Origin: Sneathiella chungangensis
GTDB taxonomy: Bacteria > Pseudomonadota > Alphaproteobacteria > Sneathiellales > Sneathiellaceae
Assembly (NCBI RefSeq): GCF_009882935.1
Contig: NZ_WTVA01000001.1
Coordinates: forward strand, 820,238-884,237
Direction: 5' to 3'
DNA length: 64,000 nt
Part shown: positions 8,240 to 17,855 of the stretch, in pieces
Layout of the letters: each line of letters starts with the position of its first letter
How positions within the stretch are numbered: position 1 is the first letter of the stretch
Notes under the pieces: generated by a model
Seen by the model: the letters and a program-made list of their open reading frames with translations, nothing else
Database searches by the model: none
Told to the model about the DNA's origin: nothing
Translations under genes and position numbers: made by a program

Positions 8240-8542
8240 ATGCCCGCTTATATGATCGCCCGGATCGATGTCACCGACCCGGAACAATATGAAGTTTATA
8301 AATCCCTCGCGCCGATCGCCATCAAAAAGTACGGCGGGCGCTATTTGACGCGCGGCGGGGCGATGGAAACCCTGGAAGGGCCGGAGGAAACCCGGCGCGT
8401 GGTGATCGTCGAATATCCGGATATGGCGGCCGTCAAGGCCTTCTATGACAGCCCGGAATATAAAAAGGCGCGCGAGGCCCGCAAAGACGCCGCCGAGGGG
8501 CAGTTTGTCATCCTCGAAGGGCTCGACAAGCCGCTCTGGTAG
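8240..8542 (+). CDS. DUF1330 family protein
   Basis: A 100-residue ferredoxin-like dimeric alpha+beta barrel protein of the DUF1330 family: MPAYMIARIDVTDPEQYEVY at the start, the central GGRYLTRGG, then VVIVEYPDMAAVKAFYDSPE and a C-terminal strand FVILEGL. Members are small cytosolic proteins of unknown catalytic role, often found near catabolic genes. The gene lies alone on the plus strand between crotonase-family genes and is convergent with the 3-hydroxyisobutyryl-CoA hydrolase gene, six bases away. Confidence 0.88.
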   Translation: MPAYMIARIDVTDPEQYEVYKSLAPIAIKKYGGRYLTRGGAMETLEGPEETRRVVIVEYPDMAAVKAFYDSPEYKKAREARKDAAEGQFVILEGLDKPLW

Positions 8543-8548
8543 GCAGCG

Positions 8549-9604
8549 CTAGAACAGCTCCCCATCCGGGAGCGGGGCGAAATATTCCTCGATCGCCGCG
8601 TCGCTCACCTCATCTAGCGTCGCCGGGGTCCATTTCGGGGACTGGTCCTTGTCGATGACGGCGGCGCGGGTGCCTTCATAAAAATCAACGCCCTGGATCA
8701 CGCGGTTGACCATGCGGAACTCCATGCGCATGCAGTCATCGAAATCGAGGCTCTTGCCGCGGCGGAGCTGCTGATAGGTCAGTTTCATGCTGGTCGGCGA
8801 CTTGGTGAGCAGGCTGTCCGCCGCCGTCGCCGCGAGCGCATCGTCCTCGGATTGCAGGCTCTCGATAATCGCCACAACGGAGTCTTTTGCGAAATGCCGG
8901 TTGATGGCGGGCAGGGTCTCGGCAATCGGCGCGGCCTCGGTCTCCGTGGTGAAGCCGGCCAGAACCCTGTCCACCTCCGCCTTCGCATCACCGGCAAAGC
9001 CATGCGCGGCGAGGGCGTCCTTCACCTCGGGCAGCTTCTCGGCGGGGATATAGCCATGGGCGATCCCGGCAAAGACGGAATCCGCCGTCTTCAGCCGCGC
9101 GCCGGTGAGGCCGAGATACATGCCAAGTTCGCCTTCAAGCCGCGGCAGGAAATAGGTTCCGCCGACATCCGGGAAGAGGCCGATGCCGGATTCCGGCATG
9201 GCGAACAGGGTCCGCTCGGTCGCGATGCGGTGGCTGCCATGGACGGAAACACCAACCCCGCCGCCCATGACGATCCCGTCGATCAGCGCGATATAGGGTT
9301 TCGGGAAATGCTTGATCCGCGTGTTCAGCAGATATTCATCGCGGTAGAAATGATAGGGATAGTCGCCGCCGCTCTTGCCCTCGTTATAGAGCTTGACGAT
9401 ATCGCCGCCGGCGCAGAAGGCGCGATCCCCCGCCCCCTCGATCACCACTGCGTGCACCCTGTCGTCCTTCTCCCATTCCCGCAATTTCGCATTGAGCAGG
9501 AGGCACATTTCATGAGTGAGCGCGTTCAGCGCCTTCGGCCGGTTGAGCGTGACAAGACCGATCGCGCCCTTGACGGCAAACAGGATTTCTTCTTCCGAAC
9601 TCAT
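8549..9604 (-). CDS. 3-hydroxyisobutyryl-CoA hydrolase (crotonase family)
   Basis: A 351-residue crotonase-fold thioesterase that releases 3-hydroxyisobutyrate from its CoA ester in valine degradation. Diagnostic features are LNRPKALNALTHEM near the N-terminus, FCAGGDIVKLYNEGK, DGIVMGGGVGVSVHGSHRIA, and FAMPESGIGLFPDVGGTYFL, the last being the hallmark of HIBCH-type enzymes with the catalytic Glu and Asp. The length and the long C-terminal helical part (NRVIQGVDFYEGTRAAVIDK) fit. The isobutyryl-CoA dehydrogenase gene ends three bases upstream on the same strand, so they form one transcription unit for consecutive steps of the pathway. Confidence 0.9.
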   Translation of the reverse strand: MSSEEEILFAVKGAIGLVTLNRPKALNALTHEMCLLLNAKLREWEKDDRVHAVVIEGAGDRAFCAGGDIVKLYNEGKSGGDYPYHFYRDEYLLNTRIKHFPKPYIALIDGIVMGGGVGVSVHGSHRIATERTLFAMPESGIGLFPDVGGTYFLPRLEGELGMYLGLTGARLKTADSVFAGIAHGYIPAEKLPEVKDALAAHGFAGDAKAEVDRVLAGFTTETEAAPIAETLPAINRHFAKDSVVAIIESLQSEDDALAATAADSLLTKSPTSMKLTYQQLRRGKSLDFDDCMRMEFRMVNRVIQGVDFYEGTRAAVIDKDQSPKWTPATLDEVSDAAIEEYFAPLPDGELF

Positions 9605-9607
9605 GCC

Positions 9608-10759
9608 TTACTGCCTCCCCTGCCCGTCGGCGAGCTTGCGGGCGATCACCACGCGCATGATCTCGTTCGTCCCCTCCAGAATCTGATGCACGCGGGTATC
9701 GCGCACGAAGCGTTCCAGCGGGAAATCGCGCAAATAACCGTAGCCGCCATGAAGCTGCAACGCCTCGTTGCAGACGTTAAAGCCGACATCGGTCGCGAAT
9801 CTCTTCGCCATGGCGCAATAGAGGGTTGCTTCGGGGTCCTTCGCATCCAGCTTCGCCGCCGCCTGCCGGATCATCAGGCGCGCCGCCTCCAGCTCCGTCG
9901 CCATGTCGGCGAGGCGGAACTGCACGGCCTGAAACTCCCCGACCGGCTGGCCGAACTGCTTGCGGTCCGCCGTATAGCCTTGCGCGAGCTCAAGGCAGGC
10001 CCGCGCCGCGCCGATGGAGCAGGCACCGATATTGAGCCGCCCGCCATCGAGGCCCATCATCGCGATCTTGAAGCCGTCGCCCTCATTGCCGATCAGGTTT
10101 TCCACCGGCACGCGGCAGTCATCGAAGAGCACCTGCGCCGTCGGCTGGGAATTCCAGCCCATCTTGCGTTCCTGCGCGCCGAAGCTGAGGCCGGGCGCAT
10201 CCGCCGGCACGGCAATACAGCTGATCCCCTTCGGGCCGTCATCGCCGGTGCGGACCATGGTCACATAGACATCCGATTTCCCGCCGCCGGAGATAAAGGC
10301 CTTGCCGCCATTGATGACATAATGATCGCCGTCGCGCACCGCCTTGGTCCGGAGCGCCGCCGCATCGGACCCGGAGCCGGGCTCGGTCAGGCAATAGCTC
10401 GCGAAATGTTCCATGGTCGTGAGTTTGGGCAGGAATTTCGCCCGCACCGTATCGGAACCGAACCGGTCGATCATCCAACTCGCCATGTTATGGATGGAGA
10501 TAAAGGCCGCCGTCGAGGTGCAGCCCGCCGCCAGTTCCTCAAAAATGATCGCCGCATCGAGACGGGTCAGGGCGGAGCCGCCATACTCCTCCCCCACATA
10601 GATGCCGGCAAACCCGAGCTCGGCCGCCTTGCGCAGTTCCATTACCGGGAATGTTTTTTCCTCGTCCCATTTTTCGGCGTTGGGGGCGAAGACTTCGGCG
10701 GCGAAATTCCGCGCCATGCCTTGAAAGGCGATCTGATCTTCCGATAGATTAAAGTCCAT
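9608..10759 (-). CDS. isobutyryl-CoA dehydrogenase-type acyl-CoA dehydrogenase
   Basis: A 383-residue acyl-CoA dehydrogenase flavoprotein. Landmarks are [20 protein letters not shown], the FAD-contact segment [55 protein letters not shown], and the catalytic base Glu362 in [11 protein letters not shown]. Together with the adjacent 3-hydroxyisobutyryl-CoA hydrolase this points to ACAD8-like isobutyryl-CoA oxidation in valine catabolism, passing electrons to ETF. It is the first gene of the minus-strand unit. A 24-base palindrome lies 64-87 bases upstream of its start codon and may be the operator for the pathway. Confidence 0.9.
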   Translation of the reverse strand: MDFNLSEDQIAFQGMARNFAAEVFAPNAEKWDEEKTFPVMELRKAAELGFAGIYVGEEYGGSALTRLDAAIIFEELAAGCTSTAAFISIHNMASWMIDRFGSDTVRAKFLPKLTTMEHFASYCLTEPGSGSDAAALRTKAVRDGDHYVINGGKAFISGGGKSDVYVTMVRTGDDGPKGISCIAVPADAPGLSFGAQERKMGWNSQPTAQVLFDDCRVPVENLIGNEGDGFKIAMMGLDGGRLNIGACSIGAARACLELAQGYTADRKQFGQPVGEFQAVQFRLADMATELEAARLMIRQAAAKLDAKDPEATLYCAMAKRFATDVGFNVCNEALQLHGGYGYLRDFPLERFVRDTRVHQILEGTNEIMRVVIARKLADGQGRQ

Positions 10760-10822
10760 GGGATGCTTGCCTCATTTGTGATGTTCCCCGTTGATACGAC
10801 CTTGCAGTCAGGCTGTCAATGG

Positions 10823-10846
10823 TTTACCAAACGATCGTTAGGTAAA
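10823..10846. promoter_or_regulatory. 24-bp near-perfect palindrome, candidate TetR-type operator
   Basis: The sequence runs from TTTACCAAACGA to TCGTTAGGTAAA and is a perfect inverted repeat except for one symmetric base pair. It lies in the divergent spacer between the isobutyryl-CoA dehydrogenase gene and hemB. The layout (AACG..CGTT inside an outer TTTACC/GGTAAA) resembles TetR-family operators of acyl-CoA catabolic regulons. A related sequence is at 32824-32847. No TetR gene is present in the window. Confidence 0.6.
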
Positions 10847-10891
10847 GGGTAAAAACCCTAAACATTTGCGGCCCGGCCCGCATAGAGATAA

Positions 10892-11941
<1,050 letters not shown>

Positions 11942-11955
11942 GCGGCGAGACGGGA

Positions 11956-12702
11956 CTACCGCCCGCCCGTCACATCGATCAGTGAGCCGGTGACGTAGCT
12001 GGACTTGTCCGACAGGAGCCAGAGGACCGCATCGGCGATTTCCTCCGGCTGGCCGCCGCGCAGCATCGGCACCATCGACTTGAACCGCTCAACCCGGTCC
12101 GGCGCCCCGCCGCTTGCATGGATTTCCGTATAGATGATGCCGGGGCGCACCGCATTCACGCGAATCCCCTCCGCCGCCACTTCTTTCGCAAGGCCGAGGG
12201 TCATCACATCGATCGCCCCCTTCGAGGCCGCGTAATCGACATATTCACCTGGGCTGCCCAGCTTCGCGGCAACCGAGGAGATATTGACGATCACCCCGCC
12301 CTTGCCGCCATGGGCCGTGGACATGCGCTTCACCGCCTCGCGCGCGCAAAGAAAAGGCCCGGTGATATTGGTGGCGAACATGCGCTCCAGCCGCTCGAGG
12401 CTCATATTCTCAACCTTCGAGCCCTTGTCGACGATCCCGGCGTTGTTCACCAGCGCGCCCAAGGGGGCCAGCTCCGTATCGACGGTCTCGAACAGGCGGA
12501 GGATATCAGCCTCTTTCGTCATGTCCGCCTGCACGGCGATGGCTTTGCCGCCCGCCGACTGGATCAGCGAGATCACCTCCCCCGCCGCCTCTGCGTTCCG
12601 GGCATAATTGACGCAAACCTGATAGCCGGCCGTCGCCGCGCCGATGGCAATGGCCCGGCCGATGCCCCGGCTGCCGCCGGTCACGATAACAGAGCGTTCC
12701 AT
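11956..12702 (-). CDS. SDR family oxidoreductase
   Basis: A 248-residue classical short-chain dehydrogenase with TGGSRGIG at residues 8-15, NNAG at 86-89, and catalytic Ser143, Tyr157 and Lys161 (YAASK). The Arg after the second strand (NYARNAEAA) favours NADP(H). The C-terminal segment VTGSLIDVTGGR is typical of FabG-like reductases. Its start codon shares one base with the stop codon of the upstream cystathionine gamma-synthase-like gene, so translation is probably coupled. The substrate is not deducible. Confidence 0.88.
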   Translation of the reverse strand: MERSVIVTGGSRGIGRAIAIGAATAGYQVCVNYARNAEAAGEVISLIQSAGGKAIAVQADMTKEADILRLFETVDTELAPLGALVNNAGIVDKGSKVENMSLERLERMFATNITGPFLCAREAVKRMSTAHGGKGGVIVNISSVAAKLGSPGEYVDYAASKGAIDVMTLGLAKEVAAEGIRVNAVRPGIIYTEIHASGGAPDRVERFKSMVPMLRGGQPEEIADAVLWLLSDKSSYVTGSLIDVTGGR

Positions 12703-13859
12703 CAGATATTCCTCCCCTCCAGTGCCTGTTCAATATCCGCGATCAGGTCCGATACATTTTCGATGCCGATGGACAGCCGCAAGAGATCCTCCGGGCAGGG
12801 CGTTCCCGCGCCCTCGATGCTCGCGCGATGCTCGACAAGGCTCTCGACCCCGCCCAGCGACGTCGCCCGCTTGATCACCTTGAGCCGCGCCGCCACGCTC
12901 ATCGCCGCCTCCGCGCCGCCCTCGATGCAGAGGCTCAGCATGCCGCCGAAACCGCCGCTCATCTGGCGCGCCGCGATCTCATGCCCGGCGTGGGAGTCGA
13001 GTCCCGGATAAAGCACCAGCCGGATGCCTTTCTTTCCGTCGAAATGACGGGCGACGGCCATGGCGTTTTCGCTCGCCCGCTGAACGCGGAGATGCAGGGT
13101 GCGCAAACCGCGCAAGAGCAACCATGCCTCGAACGGGCCGAGGATCGCCCCACCGGCGTTGCGGTTGACCTTGACCCGCGCCCAGAAATCATCCTCCGCC
13201 GCGGTGATCAGCGCCCCGGCCAGTACATCGGAATGACCGTTCAGATATTTCGTCGCAGAATGCATGACGATATCGGCGCCGAGCTTGAGCGGATTGGTCA
13301 GCAGCGGCGTCGCCACCGTGTTATCGACGGCAAGATGCGCCCCCGCCGCTTTTGCCACCCGCGCCCAGCCCGCAATGTCATCCACCACCCAGGTCGGATT
13401 GGCCGGGGTTTCCAGCCAGAGAAGCTTCGTCTTGCCGGGGATGACCGCCGCCTCCAGCGCCGCGAGATCGCCGTTCGGCACGAAGGTAATCTCCAGTCCC
13501 CATTCCTGCGCGACGGTCAGCAGCCAGTTGCGAAAGCTCCAGTACATCACCTTGGGCGCGACCATGTGATCGCCGGGACGCAGCGCCTGCACGACGGCAA
13601 GCGCCGCCGACATGCCCGACGAGAAGAGCAGCGCATCGCGCCCCCCTTCCAGCGCCATGAGAAGCTGCTCCGGCTGATCATAGGTGGGATTGTGGTCGCG
13701 GGTATAGACGCGGCCCGTCGGATAGCTGCCGTCCCCCTCCCGCTCATAGGTGGTGCCCGGGAAAATGCCAGGAATCAGGCTCCGGTGCGCCGGGTCCATC
13801 CATCCGAGCGCCTGCGCCACAAGAGTTTCCCGCCGGAGCGGCTTGTTTTCATCTGTCAT
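12702..13859 (-). CDS. cystathionine gamma-synthase / trans-sulfuration family PLP enzyme
   Basis: A 385-residue fold-type I PLP enzyme of the Cys/Met metabolism family. Visible are the N-terminal YTRDHNPTYDQPEQLLMALE, the cofactor-stacking region FSSGMSAALAVVQALRPGD, the aspartate region LLWLETPANPTW, and the PLP lysine in HSATKYLNGHSD. The C-terminal SLGGVESLVEHRAS confirms the family. It could be a cystathionine synthase or lyase, or a methionine gamma-lyase-like enzyme; the sequence alone does not decide. The SDR gene follows with a one-base overlap, and the CAP-domain gene is divergent. Confidence 0.87.
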   Translation of the reverse strand: MTDENKPLRRETLVAQALGWMDPAHRSLIPGIFPGTTYEREGDGSYPTGRVYTRDHNPTYDQPEQLLMALEGGRDALLFSSGMSAALAVVQALRPGDHMVAPKVMYWSFRNWLLTVAQEWGLEITFVPNGDLAALEAAVIPGKTKLLWLETPANPTWVVDDIAGWARVAKAAGAHLAVDNTVATPLLTNPLKLGADIVMHSATKYLNGHSDVLAGALITAAEDDFWARVKVNRNAGGAILGPFEAWLLLRGLRTLHLRVQRASENAMAVARHFDGKKGIRLVLYPGLDSHAGHEIAARQMSGGFGGMLSLCIEGGAEAAMSVAARLKVIKRATSLGGVESLVEHRASIEGAGTPCPEDLLRLSIGIENVSDLIADIEQALEGRNI

Positions 13860-13949
13860 GACGGAATTTCCTCACAAAAAGGCATGCCTGCGCGTTCTGT
13901 TATCGAGTATTTGCGTTCACTTTCATTTCCGCAACCGAAGGAGCGATTC

Positions 13950-14354
13950 ATGAGCCTGATTAGCGATGTCATCGACTGCCTGAATGCGGAGCGCGGCAAG
14001 GAAAACCTGCCGCCGCTCACCGCCAACGACCAGCTTATGCAGACCGCCCAGCAGCATGCGGAATTCATGGCGAGAAAACAAGCGCTATCGCATACGGGGG
14101 AGGACGGATCGACCTTCGATGAGCGGATCCGGGACAGCGGCTATATATTCTCGACCGCCGCCGAGAATGTCGCCCTCGGTGCCGTGGATGCGGCGGGGGT
14201 GGTGAACATGTGGATGAAAAGCCCGCCGCACCGCGCCAACATCCTGAACCGCCAGGTTGTCGACGTCGGTCTCGGAATCTCGCCGCAGACACCGGAATCG
14301 GCCGGCATCCTGCGCTACTGGTCGCTCTCGCTCGCTGCGCCGCTCGCTACTTGA
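13950..14354 (+). CDS. CAP (SCP/PR-1-like) domain protein lacking a signal peptide
   Basis: A 134-residue CAP-superfamily protein. The core is recognisable in CLNAERGKENLPPLTANDQL, HAEFMARKQALSHTGEDGSTF, AAENVALGA and MWMKSPPHRANILN, with the two conserved His residues and Glu of the CAP cavity present. The ATG at 13950 is chosen because AAGGAG lies six bases upstream; the frame is open before it but with no start that adds a secretion signal. CAP proteins are normally exported, so a cytosolic form is odd. Its 3' end overlaps the convergent dehydrogenase gene by 8 bases. Confidence 0.82.
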   Translation: MSLISDVIDCLNAERGKENLPPLTANDQLMQTAQQHAEFMARKQALSHTGEDGSTFDERIRDSGYIFSTAAENVALGAVDAAGVVNMWMKSPPHRANILNRQVVDVGLGISPQTPESAGILRYWSLSLAAPLAT

Positions 14355-15225
14355 CGAGCTTGCGCAGGCGCCGGATCAGGCTCGAGGTATCCCACCGGTT
14401 GCCGCCCATATTCTGGACATCGGCATAATATTGATCGACCAGCGCCGTGTTCGGCAGGCTCGCGCCGATCTGGGTGCCCGTCTTGAGGCAGATCCCGAGA
14501 TCCTTGCGCATCCAGTCGACGGCGAAGCCAAAATCGAACTCATCGGCGATCATCGTCTTGTAGCGGTTTTCCATTTGCCAGCTCTGCGCCGCGCCCTTGG
14601 AGATGACCTCGATCACCTTCTCGGCATCGAGGCCCGCCTTCTCGGCGAAATGAATCCCTTCCGAGAGGCCCTGAACCACACCGGCGATGCAGATCTGGTT
14701 GACCATCTTGGTCAGCTGCCCCGCGCCGACGCCGCCCATCAGCATGCAGGCGCGCGCGTAAGAATCGATGGGGGTCTTGGCGCGGTCGAAATCCGCCGCG
14801 TCGCCGCCGCACATGACCGTGAGAACGCCATTTTCCGCGCCCGCCTGACCACCGGAGACCGGCGCATCGACGAACCCGATACCCTTTTCCTTGGCGATCG
14901 CGCCAAGCTCGCGCGCCACTTCGGAGGAGGCGGTGGTGTGGTCGACGACGATCGAGCCCGCCTTCATGGTCGCGAGAATGCCATCCTCCCCAAGGACGAC
15001 GCTGCGCAGGTCGTCGTCATTGCCGACACAGACCATGACGAAATCCGCGCCCGCGGCCGCCTTGGCCGGGGTATCGGCGCGCGATCCGCCATATTCCGCG
15101 ACCCATTTTTCCGCCTTCGCGGCCGTGCGATTGTAAACGGTGGTCTCGTAACCGGCCTTCTGAAGATATCCGGCCATCGGATATCCCATCACGCCCAGTC
15201 CGACGAATGCTGCTTTTTCTGCCAT
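14347..15225 (-). CDS. 3-hydroxyisobutyrate dehydrogenase-like NAD(P)-dependent oxidoreductase
   Basis: A 292-residue beta-hydroxyacid dehydrogenase. The Rossmann motif is FVGLGVMGYPMAGYLQKAG near the N-terminus, followed by the substrate signature FVDAPVSGGQAGAENGVLTV and the catalytic-lysine region GAGQLTKMVNQI. The C-terminal helical domain contains DWMRKDLGICL, typical of the family. It probably oxidises 3-hydroxyisobutyrate to methylmalonate semialdehyde, the step after the hydrolase at 8549, although tartronate semialdehyde reductase activity cannot be excluded. It is not in the same transcription unit as the earlier valine genes. Confidence 0.87.
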   Translation of the reverse strand: MAEKAAFVGLGVMGYPMAGYLQKAGYETTVYNRTAAKAEKWVAEYGGSRADTPAKAAAGADFVMVCVGNDDDLRSVVLGEDGILATMKAGSIVVDHTTASSEVARELGAIAKEKGIGFVDAPVSGGQAGAENGVLTVMCGGDAADFDRAKTPIDSYARACMLMGGVGAGQLTKMVNQICIAGVVQGLSEGIHFAEKAGLDAEKVIEVISKGAAQSWQMENRYKTMIADEFDFGFAVDWMRKDLGICLKTGTQIGASLPNTALVDQYYADVQNMGGNRWDTSSLIRRLRKLVK

Positions 15226-15326
15226 GTCTGCCGCCTCCGGTGAATTGATTTGTTCCTGTTGTAGCGGCTTGCGCGCGCCGATGAAAGGCCCAAGCGGGAA
15301 TTTTTCAGCAGGCGGAATGATCCCGC

Positions 15327-15800
15327 CTAAAGGATATGATATTGCCCCTTGTGAAAGAGCAGCGCCTGCTCCTCCGCGCCCATGGTGACATTGCTGACCC
15401 GGCAGATGAAGACCGCATGATCCCCCGCCTCATGAACGGCGAAGGTCTCGCATTCGAAGACGGCGAGGCTCTCCCGGAACACCGGGCTGCCATTCTCGCC
15501 GACGTCATGCGCGATCCCCTCGAAGCGGTTGTCGCGGGCCATGGAGAAGCGGTCGGAGAGAGGCCGCTGGTCGGGGGTGAGAATATTCACGGCGAACTTG
15601 CCGCTGGCCAGGAATTCCTGGCAATGGCCACCGACATGGGCCAGGCTGAACAGCACCAGCGGCGGATCGAGCGAGACGGAACTGAAGGAATTGACGGTGA
15701 CGCCAAGCGGCTCGCCCGTCGCGCTCCGCGACGTGACAACCGTTATTCCCGTGGCGAAACAACCCAATGCATTTCTAAATTCTCTGGCGTCGAAACTCAT
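15327..15800 (-). CDS. flavin reductase-like domain protein
   Basis: A 157-residue flavin reductase (HpaC-like FMN-binding split barrel). It begins MSFDAREFRNALGCFATGIT and contains GVTVNSFSSVSLDPPLVLFS, the FMN-binding core, and DHAVFICRVSNV near the end. Such proteins reduce free flavin with NAD(P)H for a two-component monooxygenase. The frame is open for 55 further codons upstream, but the ATG at 15800 gives the canonical family N-terminus. No oxygenase partner is adjacent. Confidence 0.87.
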   Translation of the reverse strand: MSFDAREFRNALGCFATGITVVTSRSATGEPLGVTVNSFSSVSLDPPLVLFSLAHVGGHCQEFLASGKFAVNILTPDQRPLSDRFSMARDNRFEGIAHDVGENGSPVFRESLAVFECETFAVHEAGDHAVFICRVSNVTMGAEEQALLFHKGQYHIL

Positions 15801-15999
15801 GCGCAACCGGTACCTGTATTCTTGAACGCGCCGCCCCTGCAATTGATTTGCAAAGCGGCGGGCACTTTCCCATAAATGGCCAGCAAAATCACCATTTTTC
15901 TTAGCCCCGTCCGGAGACATCGCGGGCGCAGGCGATTTCTCCAACCCCTTGCCCATACTGCGCAATCTTTAAAAACTTCGTAAAATTACTCACGCTTTA

Positions 16000-16007
16000 T
16001 TAACCAT
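16000..16007 (+). promoter_or_regulatory. TTAACCAT, possible CtrA half-site upstream of motA
   Basis: The octamer TTAACCAT matches the half-site form of the CtrA box, 63 bases before the motA start codon. The second TTAA of a full TTAA-N7-TTAA box is missing. CtrA control of flagellar genes is common in alphaproteobacteria, which makes the site plausible but not proven. Confidence 0.3.
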
Positions 16008-16069
16008 TTTCGGGGCAAAATCAGCCTCTGACTCCTTGGAAGCGATCGTGTAAGGGCCCCAGTGTAAGC

Positions 16070-16927
16070 ATGTTTTGGATTATTGGTATCGTTGTGACAT
16101 TCGGCTCCGTGGCCGGTGGCTATGCCCCGCACGGGAGTTTCGCCGTGCTGTTCCAGCCACTCGAATTCCTGATCATCCTGGGCGCCGCCTTCGGGGCCTA
16201 TTTCCAGGCCAACCCGAAATGGGTGATTTTCGGCTGGTTCAAATCCTTCGGCAAGCTGATCAAGGGCGCCCCCTATGACAAGAAGGCCTATACGGAGCTT
16301 CTGACCCTGCTCTATGCGATTTTCAAGATTTCCAAGACCAAGGGCATGATCGCCCTGGAATCGCATATCGAAAATCCGCATGAAAGCGACCTTTTCCAGC
16401 ATTTTCCGAGCTTTTCCAAGAACCACCATGCGGTCGCCTTTATCTGCGACTATCTCCGGCTGATGACCATGGGGACTGAAAATCCGCACGAGCTTGAAGC
16501 CCTGATGGACCAGGATATCGAGACCCATCACAGCGAGGGTCATGCCATATCGGCCTCCGTGACCGCGCTTGGCGAGGCCCTGCCCGCCTTCGGTATCGTC
16601 GCCGCCGTTCTTGGCGTGATCGTCACCATGGGCTCGATCGCCGAACCGCCGGAAATTCTCGGCGGCCTGATCGCCGCGGCGCTGGTCGGTACCTTCTTCG
16701 GCATTTTCGTGGCTTACGGCATGTTCTCGCCGATGGGCAAGAATCTCGAGCAGTTCGCGGATGCCGACACCAAATATTTTGAATGCATGAAGCAGGGCCT
16801 GCTGGCCCATCTTCAGGGCTATGCGCCCGCCGTCTCCGTCGAGTTCGCGCGCAAGACCCTCTATAACCACGAGCGGCCGTCCTTCGTCGAGGTGGAGGAA
16901 GCCTGCAACGAAGCGCCGACCATCTGA
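16070..16927 (+). CDS. motA: flagellar motor stator protein MotA
   Basis: A 285-residue inner-membrane stator subunit that with MotB forms the proton channel driving flagellar rotation. Two N-terminal membrane segments (about 1-22 and 30-48) are followed by the cytoplasmic loop containing charged residues that contact FliG (MIALESHIENPHESDLF). The last two membrane segments include LPAFGIVAAVLGVIVTMGSI and GTFFGIFVAYGMFSPMG with the conserved prolines. motB starts 33 bases downstream. No other flagellar genes are in the window. Confidence 0.95.
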   Translation: MFWIIGIVVTFGSVAGGYAPHGSFAVLFQPLEFLIILGAAFGAYFQANPKWVIFGWFKSFGKLIKGAPYDKKAYTELLTLLYAIFKISKTKGMIALESHIENPHESDLFQHFPSFSKNHHAVAFICDYLRLMTMGTENPHELEALMDQDIETHHSEGHAISASVTALGEALPAFGIVAAVLGVIVTMGSIAEPPEILGGLIAAALVGTFFGIFVAYGMFSPMGKNLEQFADADTKYFECMKQGLLAHLQGYAPAVSVEFARKTLYNHERPSFVEVEEACNEAPTI

Positions 16928-16960
16928 TGCGGGAAATGCGCAAGTATGAAGGGCTGATCA

Positions 16961-17854
16961 ATGTCGGATGATATCGCCCCGATCATCGTCAAAAAGGTCA
17001 AGAAAGGCGGCCATGGCGCCCATGGCGGCGCCTGGAAGGTCGCCTATGCCGACTTCGTGACGGCGATGATGGCGTTTTTCCTGCTGCTCTGGCTGCTCAA
17101 TGTGACCACGACGGAGCAGAAAGAAGGCCTCGCCGATTATTTCGCCCCGACCGCCGCGAGCCTCAGCCAGTCGGGCGCCGGCGGCCTCATGGGCGGAACC
17201 AGCATGCAGACGGAAGGCGCGCAGGTATCGAACCTCGGCGTTCCCTCGGTCGTCTCCAGCATCAAGCCGCCCGAGCAGGGCCGCAAGAACGAAGGCGCGG
17301 AAGCCGAGAAAACCCGCGAATTGGAAGAGGCGGAACTTCTCGAGAAACTCCGCAAGATCGAGGAAATGAGCTTCGAGCAGGCGCGCGAGCAGATCCGCCA
17401 GGCCATCAACAAGGACCCGGAGCTGTCCGGCCTCAAGGACCATATCATCATCGACATGACGCCGGAGGGGCTGCGCATCCAGATTGTCGACCAGTTCAAC
17501 GAAAGCATGTTCGAGAGCGGCAGCGCACAGATTACGCCGCGCATTCGAAGCCTGGTTTCGATGATCGCCAAGTCGATCGAGGAACTGCCGAACAGCCTCT
17601 CGATCAGTGGTCATACCGACAGCGCGTCTTTCAATGGCGGCGATTATACAAACTGGGAGCTGTCCTCGGACCGCGCCAACGCCAGCCGCCGCGCCCTGCT
17701 TGATGCCGGGCTTGATCCGGAGCGGATCGAGAAGGTCGCCGGCCTTGCGGATACGGACCCGCTGATCGCCGATGATCCGTCCAATCCCGGAAACCGCCGC
17801 ATCAGCATCATCCTGCTTCGGGAAACGCCGGTGCTGCCCGCCAACCTGAAATAG
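16961..17854 (+). CDS. motB: flagellar motor protein MotB
   Basis: A 297-residue stator subunit. After a basic cytoplasmic N-terminus (IIVKKVKKGGHGAHGGAWK) a single membrane helix carries the proton-carrying Asp in AYADFVTAMMAFFLLLWLL. A flexible periplasmic linker with a charged helical stretch (EAEKTRELEEAELLEKLRK) follows, then the OmpA-like peptidoglycan-binding domain with LSISGHTDSASF and LSSDRANASRRALLDAG. It anchors the MotA/MotB channel to the cell wall. The motA-motB order and short spacing show an operon. Confidence 0.95.
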   Translation: MSDDIAPIIVKKVKKGGHGAHGGAWKVAYADFVTAMMAFFLLLWLLNVTTTEQKEGLADYFAPTAASLSQSGAGGLMGGTSMQTEGAQVSNLGVPSVVSSIKPPEQGRKNEGAEAEKTRELEEAELLEKLRKIEEMSFEQAREQIRQAINKDPELSGLKDHIIIDMTPEGLRIQIVDQFNESMFESGSAQITPRIRSLVSMIAKSIEELPNSLSISGHTDSASFNGGDYTNWELSSDRANASRRALLDAGLDPERIEKVAGLADTDPLIADDPSNPGNRRISIILLRETPVLPANLK

Positions 17855-17855
17855 G

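Noticed and set aside
8852-10747. 631-codon open frame on the plus strand across the valine catabolism genes
   Set aside because: It lies opposite two clear enzymes; its translation is rich in Arg, His and Asp with no family resemblance, as is typical of antisense frames here.
13860-13949. Possible SAM riboswitch ahead of the cystathionine gamma-synthase-like gene
   Set aside because: The spacer is only 90 bases with no conserved SAM-riboswitch core or terminator helix visible.
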